Counted from the first letter of the stretch, positions 47,821 through 59,744 are shown. The stretch: DNA of 64,000 bases from Phytoseiulus persimilis (GCA_037576195.1 CM075103.1:31022723-31086722); one strand, 5' to 3'. Notes: generated from the sequence alone by a model not told the origin. Numbers and translations: made by a program.

Positions 47821-49601
47821 ATGGTGAGTGCTTTGAAAATCCGACGAAATCCTACTATTTTTCCATCACAATGACCCTGGAATGTCGTATAAGGAAGTCC
47901 AAAGAGTGTGAGTTGATCCTGCACCTCGATTTGGGAACATCGAAGCCGGTGTGCCGACGCTTGTGAAATGTGAATGTGCGGCTATTGCTTCGGTGAATAC
48001 ACGTGTGGATTTCGCGAATATCCCGACCGTTTTGGGTCAATAATTTCTCCATGGAGAATCGTGATGGGGAAGAATGTTATGCCCGTGTTTCTGGAGCGAT
48101 AGTCGTTGTTCCGCACGTAGCTTTCATCGAAGGTCTCACATTCGAATACGTGGATCCTGTTTTGACACTCGTTGATCCGAATGAGTAGTAAACCCGATGT
48201 GGCGGCGAGCGTCCAACGCGTGAAAACCTCCTCAAAAAAGCACCTCTGGAAACCTGATCCACTGTTTGCTGGGGTTGTCGAGCAGGAGCAAAGAGAATCC
48301 ACGGTTAGGTGTAGGGTTGGCTCCCTGATGAGCAGCTCTTCAATCCACCCCGGTACATATATGTTCGAGCTATTACATGCAGTGCTGTGTGGACAGATGT
48401 CTGCCAATGACGTCAAAGCGCACACGATCTCCTCAAAAAAGCACCTCAGATGACGCGATCGACTGCTCGCTGGGGTTGTCGAGTGGGAGAATAGAGAACC
48501 CACGGTTAGGTGAGGTGTCTGCTCCGCAATGATCAACACTTCAATCCACCCCGGAACAATCGACAAGACAGTTGCACGCGAAAATTTCTGTGAGAAACAT
48601 CCCCTTACTTGGCTCGCTGATACCATGAATGTTCAGCGAGTGAACCTGCTGGGGAGAAAGCAAATCCTCTGAATCAATGCAGATTTCCCCCTTGGATCTC
48701 TGCCTGGAATCAGTGACACATTCGCCCCTAACGCTTCCCATGAAGCCCATCGGAAGCGGCGGATTCCAAAACGAGACGAAGATTTCTGTGAGAAGTATCC
48801 CCTTACTTGGCTCGCCGACACCATGAATGTTCGGCGAGTGAACCTGCTGGGGAAAAAACAAATTCTCTGAATCAATGCAGATTTGCCTTGTGGATCTCCG
48901 CCTGGAATCAGTGACACATTCGCCGATAACGCTTCCGATGAAGCCCGTCGGAATCGAGGGATTCCGAGACAAGACAGAAATCCTGTCGAATCCGAGGTAA
49001 CCAACATCCTTTTCTTCCTCCAGACGAAGCTCCGAGCGGCTGAGCTGCGTGGCATGAAAAAAGAGGACCTCGAGAAGAAGCTCGATGAACTCAAATTGGA
49101 ACTCTCCAGCTTGCGAAACGCCAAGGTCAGTGTGCAGCCTCAGTGGTATAATCTCTGATATCTGGTTCTGAGAACAAGCTTTTGGAGCACTCTAGAGCGT
49201 TCGGGTTGATATTCTCCTTCTCCCTGAAGGTCACTGGCGCGAACGCGTCCAAAGTTGCGAAGATCCGTGTCACCCGCAAGAACATTTCTCGTCTGCTGAC
49301 CATCATGACTGAGGTAGGAGAGTTTTACGCGGATATGAGAGGAACACTCATTTCAGAATGAGCGATGTCATTATGCCCTTGTGACAGCAGTAGATTACAA
49401 GTCGGGTGTCTCTCCAAGGTACAACGCGAGAACTTGGTGAAGTTCTACCGCAACAAGAAACGTGTGCCCCTCGATCTCCGTTTGAAGAGGACTCGTGCCC
49501 AACGTCGTGCTCTAACGCCCTTCGAGCAGTCGATAAAATCCAGAAAGCAGCGTAGGAGGGAGGCGACCTACCCGAAGAGGAAATACGCCGTCAAGGCCTA
49601 A
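47821..49601 (+). CDS. RPL35: Ribosomal protein L35 (uL29)
   Basis: Exons: 47821-47823 (the ATG alone, followed by GTGAGT), 49024-49125, 49230-49313 and 49419-49601. All phases are 0 and the protein has 123 residues. uL29 sits at the exit of the large-subunit tunnel and helps dock the signal recognition particle. Seen: KLRAAELRGMKKEDLEKKLD, ELSSLRNAKVTGANASKVAK, IRVTRKNISRLLTIMTEVQR, ENLVKFYRNKKRVPLDLRLK, RTRAQRRAL and the terminal YPKRKYAVKA, all matching the family along its length. The ATG-only first exon was chosen because the family begins M-x-K-(I/L)-(K/R)-A. It places the start right after a TOP-like tract, a layout common in ribosomal-protein genes. Intron 1 (47824-49023) is the largest and carries the tandem snoRNA-like units. 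It runs tail to tail with the transporter gene. Confidence 0.95.
48229..48360 (+). ncRNA. Tandem unit A, copy 1: possible H/ACA-type snoRNA
   Basis: This unit in RPL35 intron 1 begins CTCCTCAAAAAAGCACCTC and ends CAATCCACCCCGG followed by ACA plus three bases (ACA at 48355-48357). An AGAGAA, fitting the ANANNA H box, lies at 48292-48297. The sequence between H box and ACA can fold (GGGTTGG/TCAATCC with wobbles). The first hairpin is weak. The unit repeats at about 200 bases. Support is weaker than for unit B; it could be an ordinary intronic tandem duplication. Confidence 0.35.
48429..48561 (+). ncRNA. Tandem unit A, copy 2: possible H/ACA-type snoRNA
   Basis: The second copy has the same start and end blocks. 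AGAGAA lies at 48493-48498 and ACA at 48556-48558, the same spacing (63 bases) as in copy 1. It has a TCGAC/GTCGA stem around GGGGTT. The middle of the unit has diverged strongly while the ends and box-like motifs are kept. Confidence 0.35.
48597..48721 (+). ncRNA. Tandem unit B, copy 1: box H/ACA snoRNA candidate
   Basis: Hairpin 1 has a lower stem TCCCC/GGGGA (48600-48604 with 48651-48655), an asymmetric internal loop like a pseudouridylation pocket, and an upper stem CTCGCTGA/TCAGCGAG (48613-48620 with 48633-48640). An H-box fit (AAAGCA, 48657-48662) follows. Hairpin 2 has a lower stem CTGA/TCAG (48669-48672 with 48710-48713) and an upper stem GCAGA/TCTGC, and ends two bases before ACA (48716-48718) plus three bases. 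The distance from the base of the hairpin-1 upper stem to the H box is about 15 bases, as the family rule (14-16) requires; in hairpin 2 it is slightly short. H/ACA RNAs guide pseudouridylation of rRNA or snRNA with dyskerin and are usually processed from introns of such host genes. Confidence 0.6.
48795..48919 (+). ncRNA. Tandem unit B, copy 2: box H/ACA snoRNA candidate
   Basis: This is a second copy about 198 bases downstream of the first. The lower stem TCCCC/GGGGA (48798-48802 with 48849-48853) is unchanged. The upper stem reads CTCGCCGA/TCGGCGAG (48811-48818 with 48831-48838), so one pair is C-G here and T-A in copy 1: both partners changed together. An A-rich H-box region follows (GGGGAAAAAACAAA), then CTGA/TCAG and the terminal ACA at 48914-48916. 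Hairpin 2 has one mismatch in its upper stem. The 3' end would lie about 104 bases before the exon 2 acceptor. Confidence 0.6.
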
Positions 49602-49624
49602 ATTTGTTCTGTGGAAGAAGCCTG

Positions 49625-49630
49625 AATAAA
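49625..49630 (+). terminator. Poly(A) signal of RPL35
   Basis: AATAAA 24 bases after the stop codon, giving the short 3' untranslated region usual for ribosomal-protein mRNAs. Confidence 0.8.
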
Positions 49631-50529
49631 TGTGGCGGTGTATAATCGCTTGTTCTCATTGCACCGCGATAAGATCTCTCGGAGCCACGGGTTGCGGCGA
49701 ATGAGAAATCCGATGATTCGGCTCCAAATATCTTTCGAGGCCCGGCTGAGCTCGCCGGGAGCGGTAAACGCGCAGTTTCCAACTCAGTATTTCTTTATTC
49801 TGCCATCAGAAAGAGTGAATATTGCACAACTTCGAACCGAACTTCGATCCACTCGATAATCTTTCCAGCGGTCCGAATTTCTTTTTGATTGTTTTACTTC
49901 GCTGTGAGAGCAGTGCAGCGCTGGGTTTCATAAATACGGTAATCAACTCACTGCATGTCAGACACGATGAGAACCCCTTCGATCATGGGTCGCATCCGGC
50001 GAATCATCGCCATGGTTCGCTAGGGAAAGGATGATTGCGCATTCCTCCCCTACATACTCGATGTGAAATCCATGTGCGATCCACCAGAAATTTCGAATCC
50101 CTCGGAAAATAATTACAAATCACTTCGGACGAATTCGGATTACCTCGCTCGATCATCCTCTACGACATCTGAATCGACGGTCAAATACCAGAATCTGTCG
50201 CCCTCAGCGATGCACGAGGATCACCCGAAGCCCAGGATCCCATTTATGACAGAAGGTCACCAAAACTTCTAGGTGTAATTTTTCCGGGAATGAGATTTCC
50301 TCGTTCACAGCATCGAAGCCAGCCTCATCCGCTTTTTGATCTGATGCACAGGTGACGAGGGACATGAAGCTATGGGAGTCGAACCAACGGGAATGTTGGG
50401 ATGAAACAAGCACCAGAATCTTCGTGGGGTCGTGAGGAATCACATTTCAGACCCCTACCACGCTTGCCTGAAGGGCGAGGGTCAGACAAACCGTTGCATC
50501 ACAGTCTCATTCGAGAAAACGTTCGCTGC

Positions 50530-52653
50530 TCACTGGATGGAAGCGTACTGTATGGAGTACCGTTTCGAAATAGAAATAGAGGATATCTCTTCATCGGCAG
50601 CTTCGTCAACAAAGTTCACTTCATCGCTTTCCTCCTTGGCCCACGGTTGTTCTTCAGCAGTTCCGAAAAGTGCGAAAACCAATGCTCCTACGAAACTAGT
50701 CAGAGCCGTTATAGTGAAAGCGACGTTCCATCCAGAAAGGACATTCTGGAAACGAGATTCCCGATCAGTCAAAAATAAGTCAATGAGAATATGTGTTCTG
50801 TATCCTCAAGCGCTTGGTACTCACCTCTGAATTGCGATTGATAGACACCAGTTGCGTCGCAATGACTGCACCAACGTTGCCGATCATGTTCCCGACGCCC
50901 ATCACAGAACCCGCGAGTTCGGGCGCCAAGTCGAGTGCCAAGCCAGAGTCGCCTCCGCCGGTCATCGCCAAGAAAACGCATGCGAAGCACAGGACGACAG
51001 CGATCGCCGGATATGAACACCTGGAGCGATTCGTTTTTTTATGAGAATACCGCGAGGAGCTATGTGGGAGCGTGCATTGCACCCAAGATTTGAGTACAGA
51101 GTTGTGCATCTTACTTCAGTTGGGTCACGATCAGCAGCATTGCGCCCGAAGAAACGAACGAAGTGCATTCGAACAATTTCCGAACGTTAGTTCTCGATAG
51201 GAAATTCGTCCGAATTAGATAGTCAGACAGCATCCCGCTACCGAAACTCGAACAGGCGAAAAGGACATAGAAGAAGCCGTTCAGGACTCCGTTGTCGATT
51301 GCGGGTACGTTGAAAACCTCGTTGACAAATGATGGCATTTCTGTCAGGAACATGTAGAAGGTGACGTTGCCGATCATTCGCGCGAAGGAGAACATCCAAA
51401 CGGCTCGAGAAGTCAAGATGCTCAGCCATGGAATCTGCGAATAAGTTGGATAAGATTCGAGGAATCGTGTCAGCGTGCACGTCTGGAATTCTCCCAGCAG
51501 CTAGAGAAACGCCTGATTGGATTACTTTTCGGCTTCGAGAATGACTCGTCCCACGATTTTTTATAATGTAATCCCGCTCCTCGTCCGATATCCAACGATG
51601 ATTTTCGGGCTGTGACGTGGCGCAAATATACCACAGGAGCGACCACACGACTCCGACAGCACCTATCGATTGGATTCGAGAAATGCCATAAGTACCCACT
51701 CCGCACAATCCGCCTTTGCTATGATGACTTAGACTGTACCGACTCGGGGCGGCGGATTGCGGACGTTGTCAGGGATAATTCACCTGGTAGATAAAAGCTA
51801 GACGGCCATCCCAACGATGAGGTTGCCAGAGCTGCGGTGATCGGCATTGTGATGACAGTCCCTATGTTGGTCCCGATAACGCACAAAGTTGTCATGGTAG
51901 TACGTTCACTCTCCGGGGCCCATCGCGCGATGAGACAATAAAGCGAGGGAAAAGTCACGCCCTGCGAAGGTATCAAATCTTCGTCGTATTCGACTGACTC
52001 TCCTCCAAAGCATTGAGGGGGGAAGAACGGGCGATTCAGAGACACATAAAAAAGTTTGAGATTCTCTCACAAGTTCCTCACCTCTGTCACGCCTTCAAGG
52101 ATTCGGAGCACAACGAAACCGGTATAGCTCCAATGCGCAACATAGGAGGTTGCCAAAGTGAGAAGCGATGTCAAGAAAATACCGTAACCGAAAACCCATT
52201 TGATGGATAATTTCGCAGCCATTATGCCTCCGGGTATTTGCGTTGAGATGTAACCGTAGAAGAACGCTCCCAGGAGGAAGTCTCTCTGCTTCGAGTCCCA
52301 GTCAAAATCCACATGGTTGACCTGAGTTCAGGACGAAATTACGTTCATCGCTCCGTTCCCTCGCGAAGGAGCAACAGCATCGAGCTTCTCTTGAGCTCAT
52401 TGCTGAGTTTCGTGATATTGAGAAAAATAAAAAGTTGTGTTTCGAATCCACGTGAACGGTTTCTCACTCACCGGGGTGTCATTTCGCGGCTTGATTTCAC
52501 TGTAACAAACTCCATGAGTATCCTTTTTGTTGGCATCGTCGGATGAACGAGCCATGGAAATGATTGCGACTCCCAGGTTGACTCGCATGGCGTACACGAG
52601 CGCAAGTCCCGTGAACACCAGCAGGCAAACTACATATCGATGTCGGATGAATC
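50530..52653 (-). CDS. SLC17-family transporter (sialin/vesicular anion type), first coding exon not found
   Basis: Exons in order: 52472-52653, 52082-52321, 51784-51961, 51526-51662, 51115-51434, 50825-51020 and 50530-50745. All phases agree, giving about 490 residues without the missing start. These major-facilitator proteins move organic anions (sialic acid, glutamate, phosphate) across lysosomal, vesicular or plasma membranes. Seen: a first membrane helix ending YAMRVNLGVAIISM; DWDSKQRDFLLGAFFYGY and QIPGGIMAAK; LRILEGVTEGVTFPSL with ARWAPESER; GTNIGTVITMPI; PWLSILTSRAVW; FYMFLTEMPSFVNEVFNV; and LAPELAGSVMGVGNMIGNVGAVIATQLV. All are family signatures in the right order. It ends with an acidic cytoplasmic tail. 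The first exon opens within a codon (GA TTC), so the start codon lies upstream of 52653. Confidence 0.92.
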
Positions 52654-55600
52654 CTGCGGACAGATAGATTTGGAGACAATCACCTCAAACAGCGGTTGTC
52701 TAAAATTCATCCCTGCGCTTGCTCTAATGGGAAGGGATTCCTTCTGGAGCAGAGTGTCCTGCCGATTCCAGAGCTTTGTCACATGTCAGACGCACACTTC
52801 GACCTCGGAGTGATTTGGAAATTTCCGAGAAGTCTGGACAGAGATTCCCAGACACGGCGAACGATAAAGTCTCGCCTTCCGGATTAACGAGACTCCTTAT
52901 CGTCCCACCGGCGGCCAAGTCTCGCCTACTCCGTAGAGTTCCCGCGACGAGACTCAAAAGAGCCTAGATTCAGGACTTGCATTCCCCTCTGAGATAATCC
53001 CCAGCCGACGTTCATGGATTCCACCAGGCGTTCCCGAGCCGAGGAATCGTAGGGAGGGGAGAATATAACGAACCAATTACATGCTCGGAGCAACGCTGCC
53101 TACTTTCAGTTGTTGTTGCACTATTTGTGGTTCGCCTGTTCAACCCTTGCTCCCTCAGAACCGAATACAACGAGCTTTGGAACGCCCGATTCGGAAGTTC
53201 TCGGCCAGTTTGAGATCAGCGACAGGCCAAGAAGCCCATCCAATGGAAGCCGTCAGAAAAGACGCCTCCTGTCAAGCGCTCATCGGGTTCCCATCAATGG
53301 ATTTAGATTATCAGGTCGACGCCTTTCAGCACGCGGGTGAATTGATCAATACTCAAGCTTTCTGTGGACGACGAGATCGTGAAACTCTTACTCTCAGAAA
53401 GCTTCCAGCACAACCGCTCCTCTTAATGAATTTATGGACTGTGAACATGTCCGGATCGCATCTGGGCTATTTTCGGATTCTGGATTTGTGGACATGTTCA
53501 GATCCAATCGGGTCAATTATTGAAGGTTTTTCAGAGAACACAACTCAATCACTGGAACTCCAAACACGTGAGACAACGTAGGACTACTCGGAGCTAGACC
53601 GGTCGAGCTCGTATGGATGGTCTCCGGTCCGAGTTCCACGGCGGGGATACCAAAGTTCTCCAAAGCGCCACTTTCAATCAGTTACAGAATACAGCACTCA
53701 TGTAAAGAGCGCCAGAATGACTACAGTTGATTGATATCACAGAGGTGTCTATCGAGCTTTCTTCCACGAAAGCGAGACATACATCGTTCCGCAAACGCTC
53801 TCAAAATCGATGGCACGAACGCAATCTCAACATCCGGAAGCTACATCTGGGAGTCAGCTGTTGTTAGCAATGTTCTCTCTGTCTCCCTTATGAGAGTCTA
53901 CAGCTGAGCTCGAAGCTGGCGGATTTCACTCCCGACTCGAGAGGTAACTAGCTCTAAATGAAATGGTCATCCGGATCGCGTGAGGTTTGATCGCAAAAGA
54001 TTGAGTAAGTGCCACTTCTCTCTCACCTGCGCGAGTTTTGATCACTCGATCTTCGGCGCTATGATCCGCCATCGCTAGGTTTGTCATGATTGGATGAGCT
54101 TTCGTTTAGGAGCACATTGTCTGACCGTTTCGACGTGACACTAAGAAGGAACAGTTCAAACAGCGGTCCCTCAGTTTACGCTCCGGGCTTTTTCAGCAAG
54201 TACCAGATGTTTATAGGGGGCGCTACGAACCGGCAAAAGGACGAGTGAACCTACCCGAATCGGCGCGCGACGTTGGTGACGGGCAGCGTACCCCTTTCTG
54301 CTCCTCTCTCGGAATTCGGTTGCACGCATCATAAAATGTCATCGAGCGAGGGGAATTAGCGAAAGCAGCCTATCAGTGGGAATCTGGGAGATATTCTCGG
54401 TTCGAGAACGGATCTTCTCCAGATGAACGATCCGTCGAACGGGCTCCGTATAGTCCTCTCCTCGCCGAACAGGAGCGAGCATGCTTCTTACTTCAGAGAG
54501 GCGACTTTTCACCGAGTCCGCTTAGTCCTCGACTTTGGGACCCGGGATATCTTCGACAAGGGTCACTCTCCCCTCCCGTGCTTTTTGCAGAAATCAATCA
54601 CGGGCCGGATTCGCTGACGTCTTCCTCCTGTCATGGGCGCAGAGAAGCTATCTGATCGCCCGTGTGTCGAAGGTTCCCTGTGCATCGGAGGGAGCTCCCA
54701 CGAGAAGGTTCCCAATGCAGTGGAACAAGGCCCATCAAAGGCTTGACGGTGTGGTCAAGCGTTGCGCATGATTAGTGAAGATTTGCGTGTGCCACGAGCG
54801 GCAGGTGTCGCGCTGCAGTTGGCAGGCTCGTTTCTGCCCCCCCCCCCCCCCTCCCAATAGAGCTACTGAGAGATGGCCCCCTGAGCCCGTTGTGCAACGG
54901 GAAACATCTGAGAACCTATTCTCAGGAACTGCACCCAGAAAGGATCTTCGGCAATAGAATGTTGCGCGCTGACGACTGGATAAATCTTAGCTGCCTCGCA
55001 CATTACGCTCCCTTCGCACTAAAGAATGGAACTCCCCCCACAAATATGGGCCTCCATTGCATACCTATCACACATTTAACATGCTGAGGCTCGATCAGAA
55101 TGAACGAGCTGGTTGCCGATAGAATACTGTCTGTGAATCTTGACGGAAGCGGTAATTCGCGCATGAGCCGTCTCACAAAAGTGTTTCATTGGAAGCGAAA
55201 ATCGATTACGATCAGAACTGTTAATTCCCTACACGGGTTTCAGCGGCTCAACTCCCCGAGATTGACGTAGTCTCGTTTCTTTCTCCGACGCCGTTACCGA
55301 GAATCATCCCACGGACAATTTTCGAGTCTCCCAATTGCGGGAAAATCCACTCTCAAAGCTTGCAAGGAAAATCGTGAACCTCTTTGGCTCGTCTTTTGAT
55401 GAAAGCGAGCCGCGTGGTCGAATTCAAGAGCATACGGATGCTTGCACTTAGTAGTCGACAAAGGCCGCTTCCCCTCCCCCGCGCGTAGCTTGCAGGGTGC
55501 AGATCACTTGGCTATCTTTTCGAAGAACGTTTATTGAGTTGAAGATAATTCACACGTAGCCAGAACGGGGAGCGACTCATATATAACGCACAAGCTGAAC

Positions 55601-56521
55601 TTGTCGCCCTTCGCTGCGACGACAAGTGTGACTGAAGGAAGCTACGCCATTGCAGGCAGTTCCAGAGCCTGGTCGCCTGGCTTAGGGTAGTTCCCGCCGG
55701 CTCGGAACCTGGTGCCATGACCCCGGAGTGGGGAGAACGCACGTGGTAAGGAGAACAAAGGGGAGAGCAAGACTCTTCCTGTGAATCGTTTCATGGGGTT
55801 CATCGTGATTCAGCTCAACTCCTTCGGTGGCTCAGGACTGTGAGTGCGAGATTCTTGAGCCGTGGCCTTTCCTGGCCGATGTGCTCCGTGCGCGAGTGCT
55901 TCTTTTCCTTCCGCGAATATGTTGACTGCTCTCGAATCACGGCCCCGATTTCATCTGAGGTGGGCCGGTGCGTAGTGCACAGTTTTTTCCTCTTCACTTG
56001 CTTGAATCCTGCCAGTCACCAAGAAGCCCCACCCCCCCACCGCCCCCTCGCAATCGCCGTATGGCTAGTGGAAACCTCCAGCAACATGTGCGTGAAGCAG
56101 CGGGCTTGTGAACTCACGGACAGAGACAGTTCCTTTATCCATAGGGATTCTTAGAAGATTTATTCTAAGGGGATAAATGCTCAAAAGGACATTTGGTCGA
56201 AGTTTTTATGTTTATCTAAATCACAACGGATTTCAACCCGACGTCGGGCGCGTTCACATAGATACATCAGTCACATCATTACAAAATTTACAGAAATAAC
56301 CTTTTGGGCGCGTCAAGTGTGCTCGAGGCGAGCATGCGAGTCTCATCCCAGGAAACTGAGACCGAGTACCCTGGGAAACCACTCTGAACGAATCTCATTC
56401 TGTCGAGAACATACCTAAGCCGCTTGACGTGACTGAAGCGGCGAATAGGTAACGTCACATCATGTTGACCAGATATACACGAGCGGAGTTCCCCTGTCTC
56501 GGCATTCCGTCCCGCTTTACA
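52654..56521. other. Region without a supportable gene
   Basis: It must contain the first exon and promoter of the SLC17-type gene if that gene is intact, but no candidate could be fixed. A run of at least 12 C lies at about 54837. Open frames up to about 166 codons lack recognisable motifs. Confidence 0.4.
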
Positions 56522-56522
56522 T

Positions 56523-59500
56523 TTATTGCGGCGGTCCAGGTGGCCTTGCCAGGTGAGGCTGTGCAACGGTGAAATACCGTGGTGCGATGGTTGGACACGG
56601 TCTGACCATTTGGATGTTGAGACTCGGACTAAAGATGACCGACGGATCGCTCGGCTGGAAGTTCGGTGTTCGACGCTCCGTGAAGGTGACCGGGTAAACG
56701 ATTTGGGGCTTCAAACCAGTTGTGGTGGTTGCTCGAACTGCAGCCAGGTCGTCGGAGACTCCCGGCTGATGGATAGCAGCTGGTGGGGCACACTCACGCA
56801 CTTGGTGTATCCGGATGGGTCTCCTCTGTTGAGCTTGTGACTGCAACTTGATCAATGTTGGATTTTGAGGACTACGTTCTCGAATACCAACGGTAACCGC
56901 TACGAGTTGTTCGTACGTTCAAGGTCACTACATTGAATAAGAGACACCTACCGCGGAAAACTGGGCAGGGGTTACCATGACCACTCTCGAATTCGGTACT
57001 TTCGTGACCAAACCCGATTCTTTCACAGGAAACGCATAGGATGGAACTTGTATAAGTTGTCGCGTTTGAGCTTGACTGTTCACCGGCGATGATTCACGGT
57101 CGTTTCCACCGTGACCCGGGTCCCCAATGGGCCGTGGCGACCCAACTTGCGTCAGGGTGGCGTTGCTCCCTGATAGTATGCCACTAACGGGACTCAACGA
57201 AGTTGATCCTACTTGAATGACTCGCGTATAATTTGTAGAGGAATTAGTGTTGGGATTCGAGGAGAGAGGAATCGTCGTCGGAACTAGGTTTGCAGGAACC
57301 GGAACGTGGTGTGCCAGGGCACGCATATTGTTAGTCCCGGTGCGATTGTGCTCAAGATTGGGATCCGCTGTGAAGCTGGGCAGGAACGAAAGATCGATAG
57401 TTCTCCTTGAATGAGTCCCCATGCGGGCGTTGGTTTGTGCGTTCAGAGGGGCAGACGGATTATGGCGACTCGATTCCACGGTCGGAAATAGTCGGACGTC
57501 CGGATTTTTGCCTGATCTCAAGCCTGCGGGAATGACGGCGATCCGCTGCGTATGCCCCGGATCGTTGCTGACTCTTCCCTGGACCACTCTGAGCAGGGTT
57601 CCCGGCGGCAGTGTCATCCTTTGCGCTGTCGCTGCCTCGTTCAGTGGCTTCACGTTGCGGGACGCCGGGCCTGCGACGTGCGTATGAATGGCGGGCGGTG
57701 CACAATGCGTCCCAGCGAATCCTCGTTTCTTCGGCAGGGAGCGTCGGAGATGCGCCACGGGTCGCTCGAGCCGCTGCGTCGATGAGATGTGATTCTGCAA
57801 CTGTGCTCAACCCGTCAGATAAATAGATTAACTCATCTCTTCGCCTCGGCTCGATATGGGCGAGGCCCACAAGCAACGGTTTGAATTTCGCTCGGAGTTC
57901 ACTTCGATCCTCTACGTACAAGATCGCCGGTGCCTTCTAGAGGGACTCAAACCGACTCTCTGACCAGTTCGGATACCTCGAAGCATTTTCAGAACCAAAT
58001 TTAGGCGGCTGAGGGACACAACAATTTGGGGAAGGAGACTCTGTCATCGTGAGGACGTGTCTCGCGTGTTGAGAGCGTGTTAAGCGATGCTCGTTCGTAG
58101 ACGTTGAAAGAATTTTCAAATTCGGAATCTCTCGAGAGCGTTCGCAAAATTACCTTGGCCAGCTTCCCTGTCAATTCTCTCTTCAGCGCTGTCAGATGAA
58201 CCTTCTTATTTATCAACTCGACTTCATTGGATTCCTCGAGTAGAATAGTTGCTATGGCGCCCTCCATCATCTCCTCGCAAGAGAGGTCGTCGGAGTTCTT
58301 GTCGAGAAACAAATCGAGCAATTCTCTGTTGATCTCCATTCCCTCTTCATGAGGCTCCTGTATGGACAAAATGTAGGAATCGTTAAACATCCCGTTGCGA
58401 GGAGCTTCCCGTGCCGAGCGCAGTCAGTGTCACAATCGAACCTCACCTCGAACACCGGGAGTTCTTCTCTACATTCGGCTGCAATGTAATGTCGGGAGTC
58501 TTCACATTCAAGAGGCATATGAGCTGGTGGTTTCCGTGGTGCTATGTTAACCCTCGAAACTATTTCTTCGATTCTCGCTGAACCCGGTCTCTCCGGCTCC
58601 AAGTTGTCGCCGCAAGCAGATGCATTGTTCGCACGGCTGGGGATTGAGGTTTCGGAGTTTGGTTTTACCATGACGATTCCAAACTTCAAACGCCCGAGAG
58701 TCCAAATGTCGTCCATGGAATGAGTCTCCAAAAAATCGGGAACTAACCTGAGCAAGGGATTGGAATCTCCTGCTGACGGGACGACTAGCACAAGCTCGTT
58801 CAGTTTCTGCGAAATCCGCTGCTGCAAGCTCGGCGAGACCTCTCCTTGGATATCCGGCTCATGAAGTCGGAGCACCATGTCACCTTCCGACTGCCTCGCT
58901 GCGAGAGGTTCCTTTCTACGATGGAATCTCTGCGGTCTCTGTCCTCCTGATCTCCTGGGGGAGAAAATATTCGCGCCTGTTGGTGATTTTTTCAAGAATC
59001 GAATACATCGAATGACGCATCCAGGTGTCAGCTACAGGAACTCACTGGTCACATTGTTTCACACGGGTATGGTGGTTTGAGTGCTCAGGCTTTTGCGTTG
59101 CGTAAACATCTGTTTTCTCGCTTGACAGTGAGGCAGTGGACTCCTGATCATGGAAGAAAATTGAATTAGGCGATCATAATGAGCTGTCTGTCAGGAAAAA
59201 GCAGTTCCATCGTCGCTGAATGTTGTGCGGGATCCAAGACGAAGCAAGGGTGCTGCATGAATATAGGCGCGAAACCGGGAGGGAGAGTTACGACGCTTAC
59301 TGGCTTCTTTGCTGACAGTTGGCAAAAGCGGCTGAGGCGCTCATCGTAGCTCACGGTCTCCTCAATCTTTGGCAATGCTGTGTGCTCAACTTCTTCCGAC
59401 GTAACGTAATCCAACTTCCGAGGAGTACGTCCGAGCGCCGGATTCGTTGGAGGCGATCCCCGGAGCTGCCGGTTCGGGCTCTTCACGACAAGGTTTATAA

Positions 59501-59744
59501 TGCTCTCTAAACATTGAACCACAGCATCTTCTGCGAGAGAATGTAGAATCAGGCACGATGTTGATCGCATCGCAATGGGTTCTTGGCATCATACTCCGCT
59601 TCCGGAGTGATGCACTTTGTTAGCAAAACTAGGAGAATTTTCCAAAGAAACTCACCCTCTTCCTCAGCCGAATCGGAGAATCCACCGCTCTGGGACGGAG
59701 GTGACGCCTTCAACAAATTATCCGAATTAGTATCAGGGAAAATT
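56523..59744 (-). CDS. Unrecognised large, low-complexity protein (5' end incomplete)
   Basis: Exons in order: 59656-59744 (upstream end uncertain), 59301-59530, 59046-59143, 58748-58954, 58447-58636, 58154-58357, 57871-57936, 56952-57794 and 56523-56840. Every junction agrees in phase, including two split codons, so the chain is unlikely to be chance. The roughly 740 residues are mostly polar and disordered-looking, rich in S, P, T, N and Q, with no membrane segment. A few helical patches occur (DAVVQCLESIINLVVKS, SPSLQQRISQKLNELV, MEINRELLDLFLDKNSDDL, EEMMEGAIATILLEES). The C-terminal third is proline/threonine-rich with hydrophobic dipeptides, as in transcription activators. The combination vaguely recalls NPAT-type histone-locus proteins, but I cannot show homology. 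AATAAA overlaps the TAA stop (56522-56527). Confidence 0.6.

Noticed and set aside
59166-59300. The stop at 59166-59168 as the end of a separate gene
   Set aside because: The donor at 59300 (CCA|GTAAGC) joins in phase 0 to the exon 59046-59143, and the following junctions also agree, so the stop lies in an intron.
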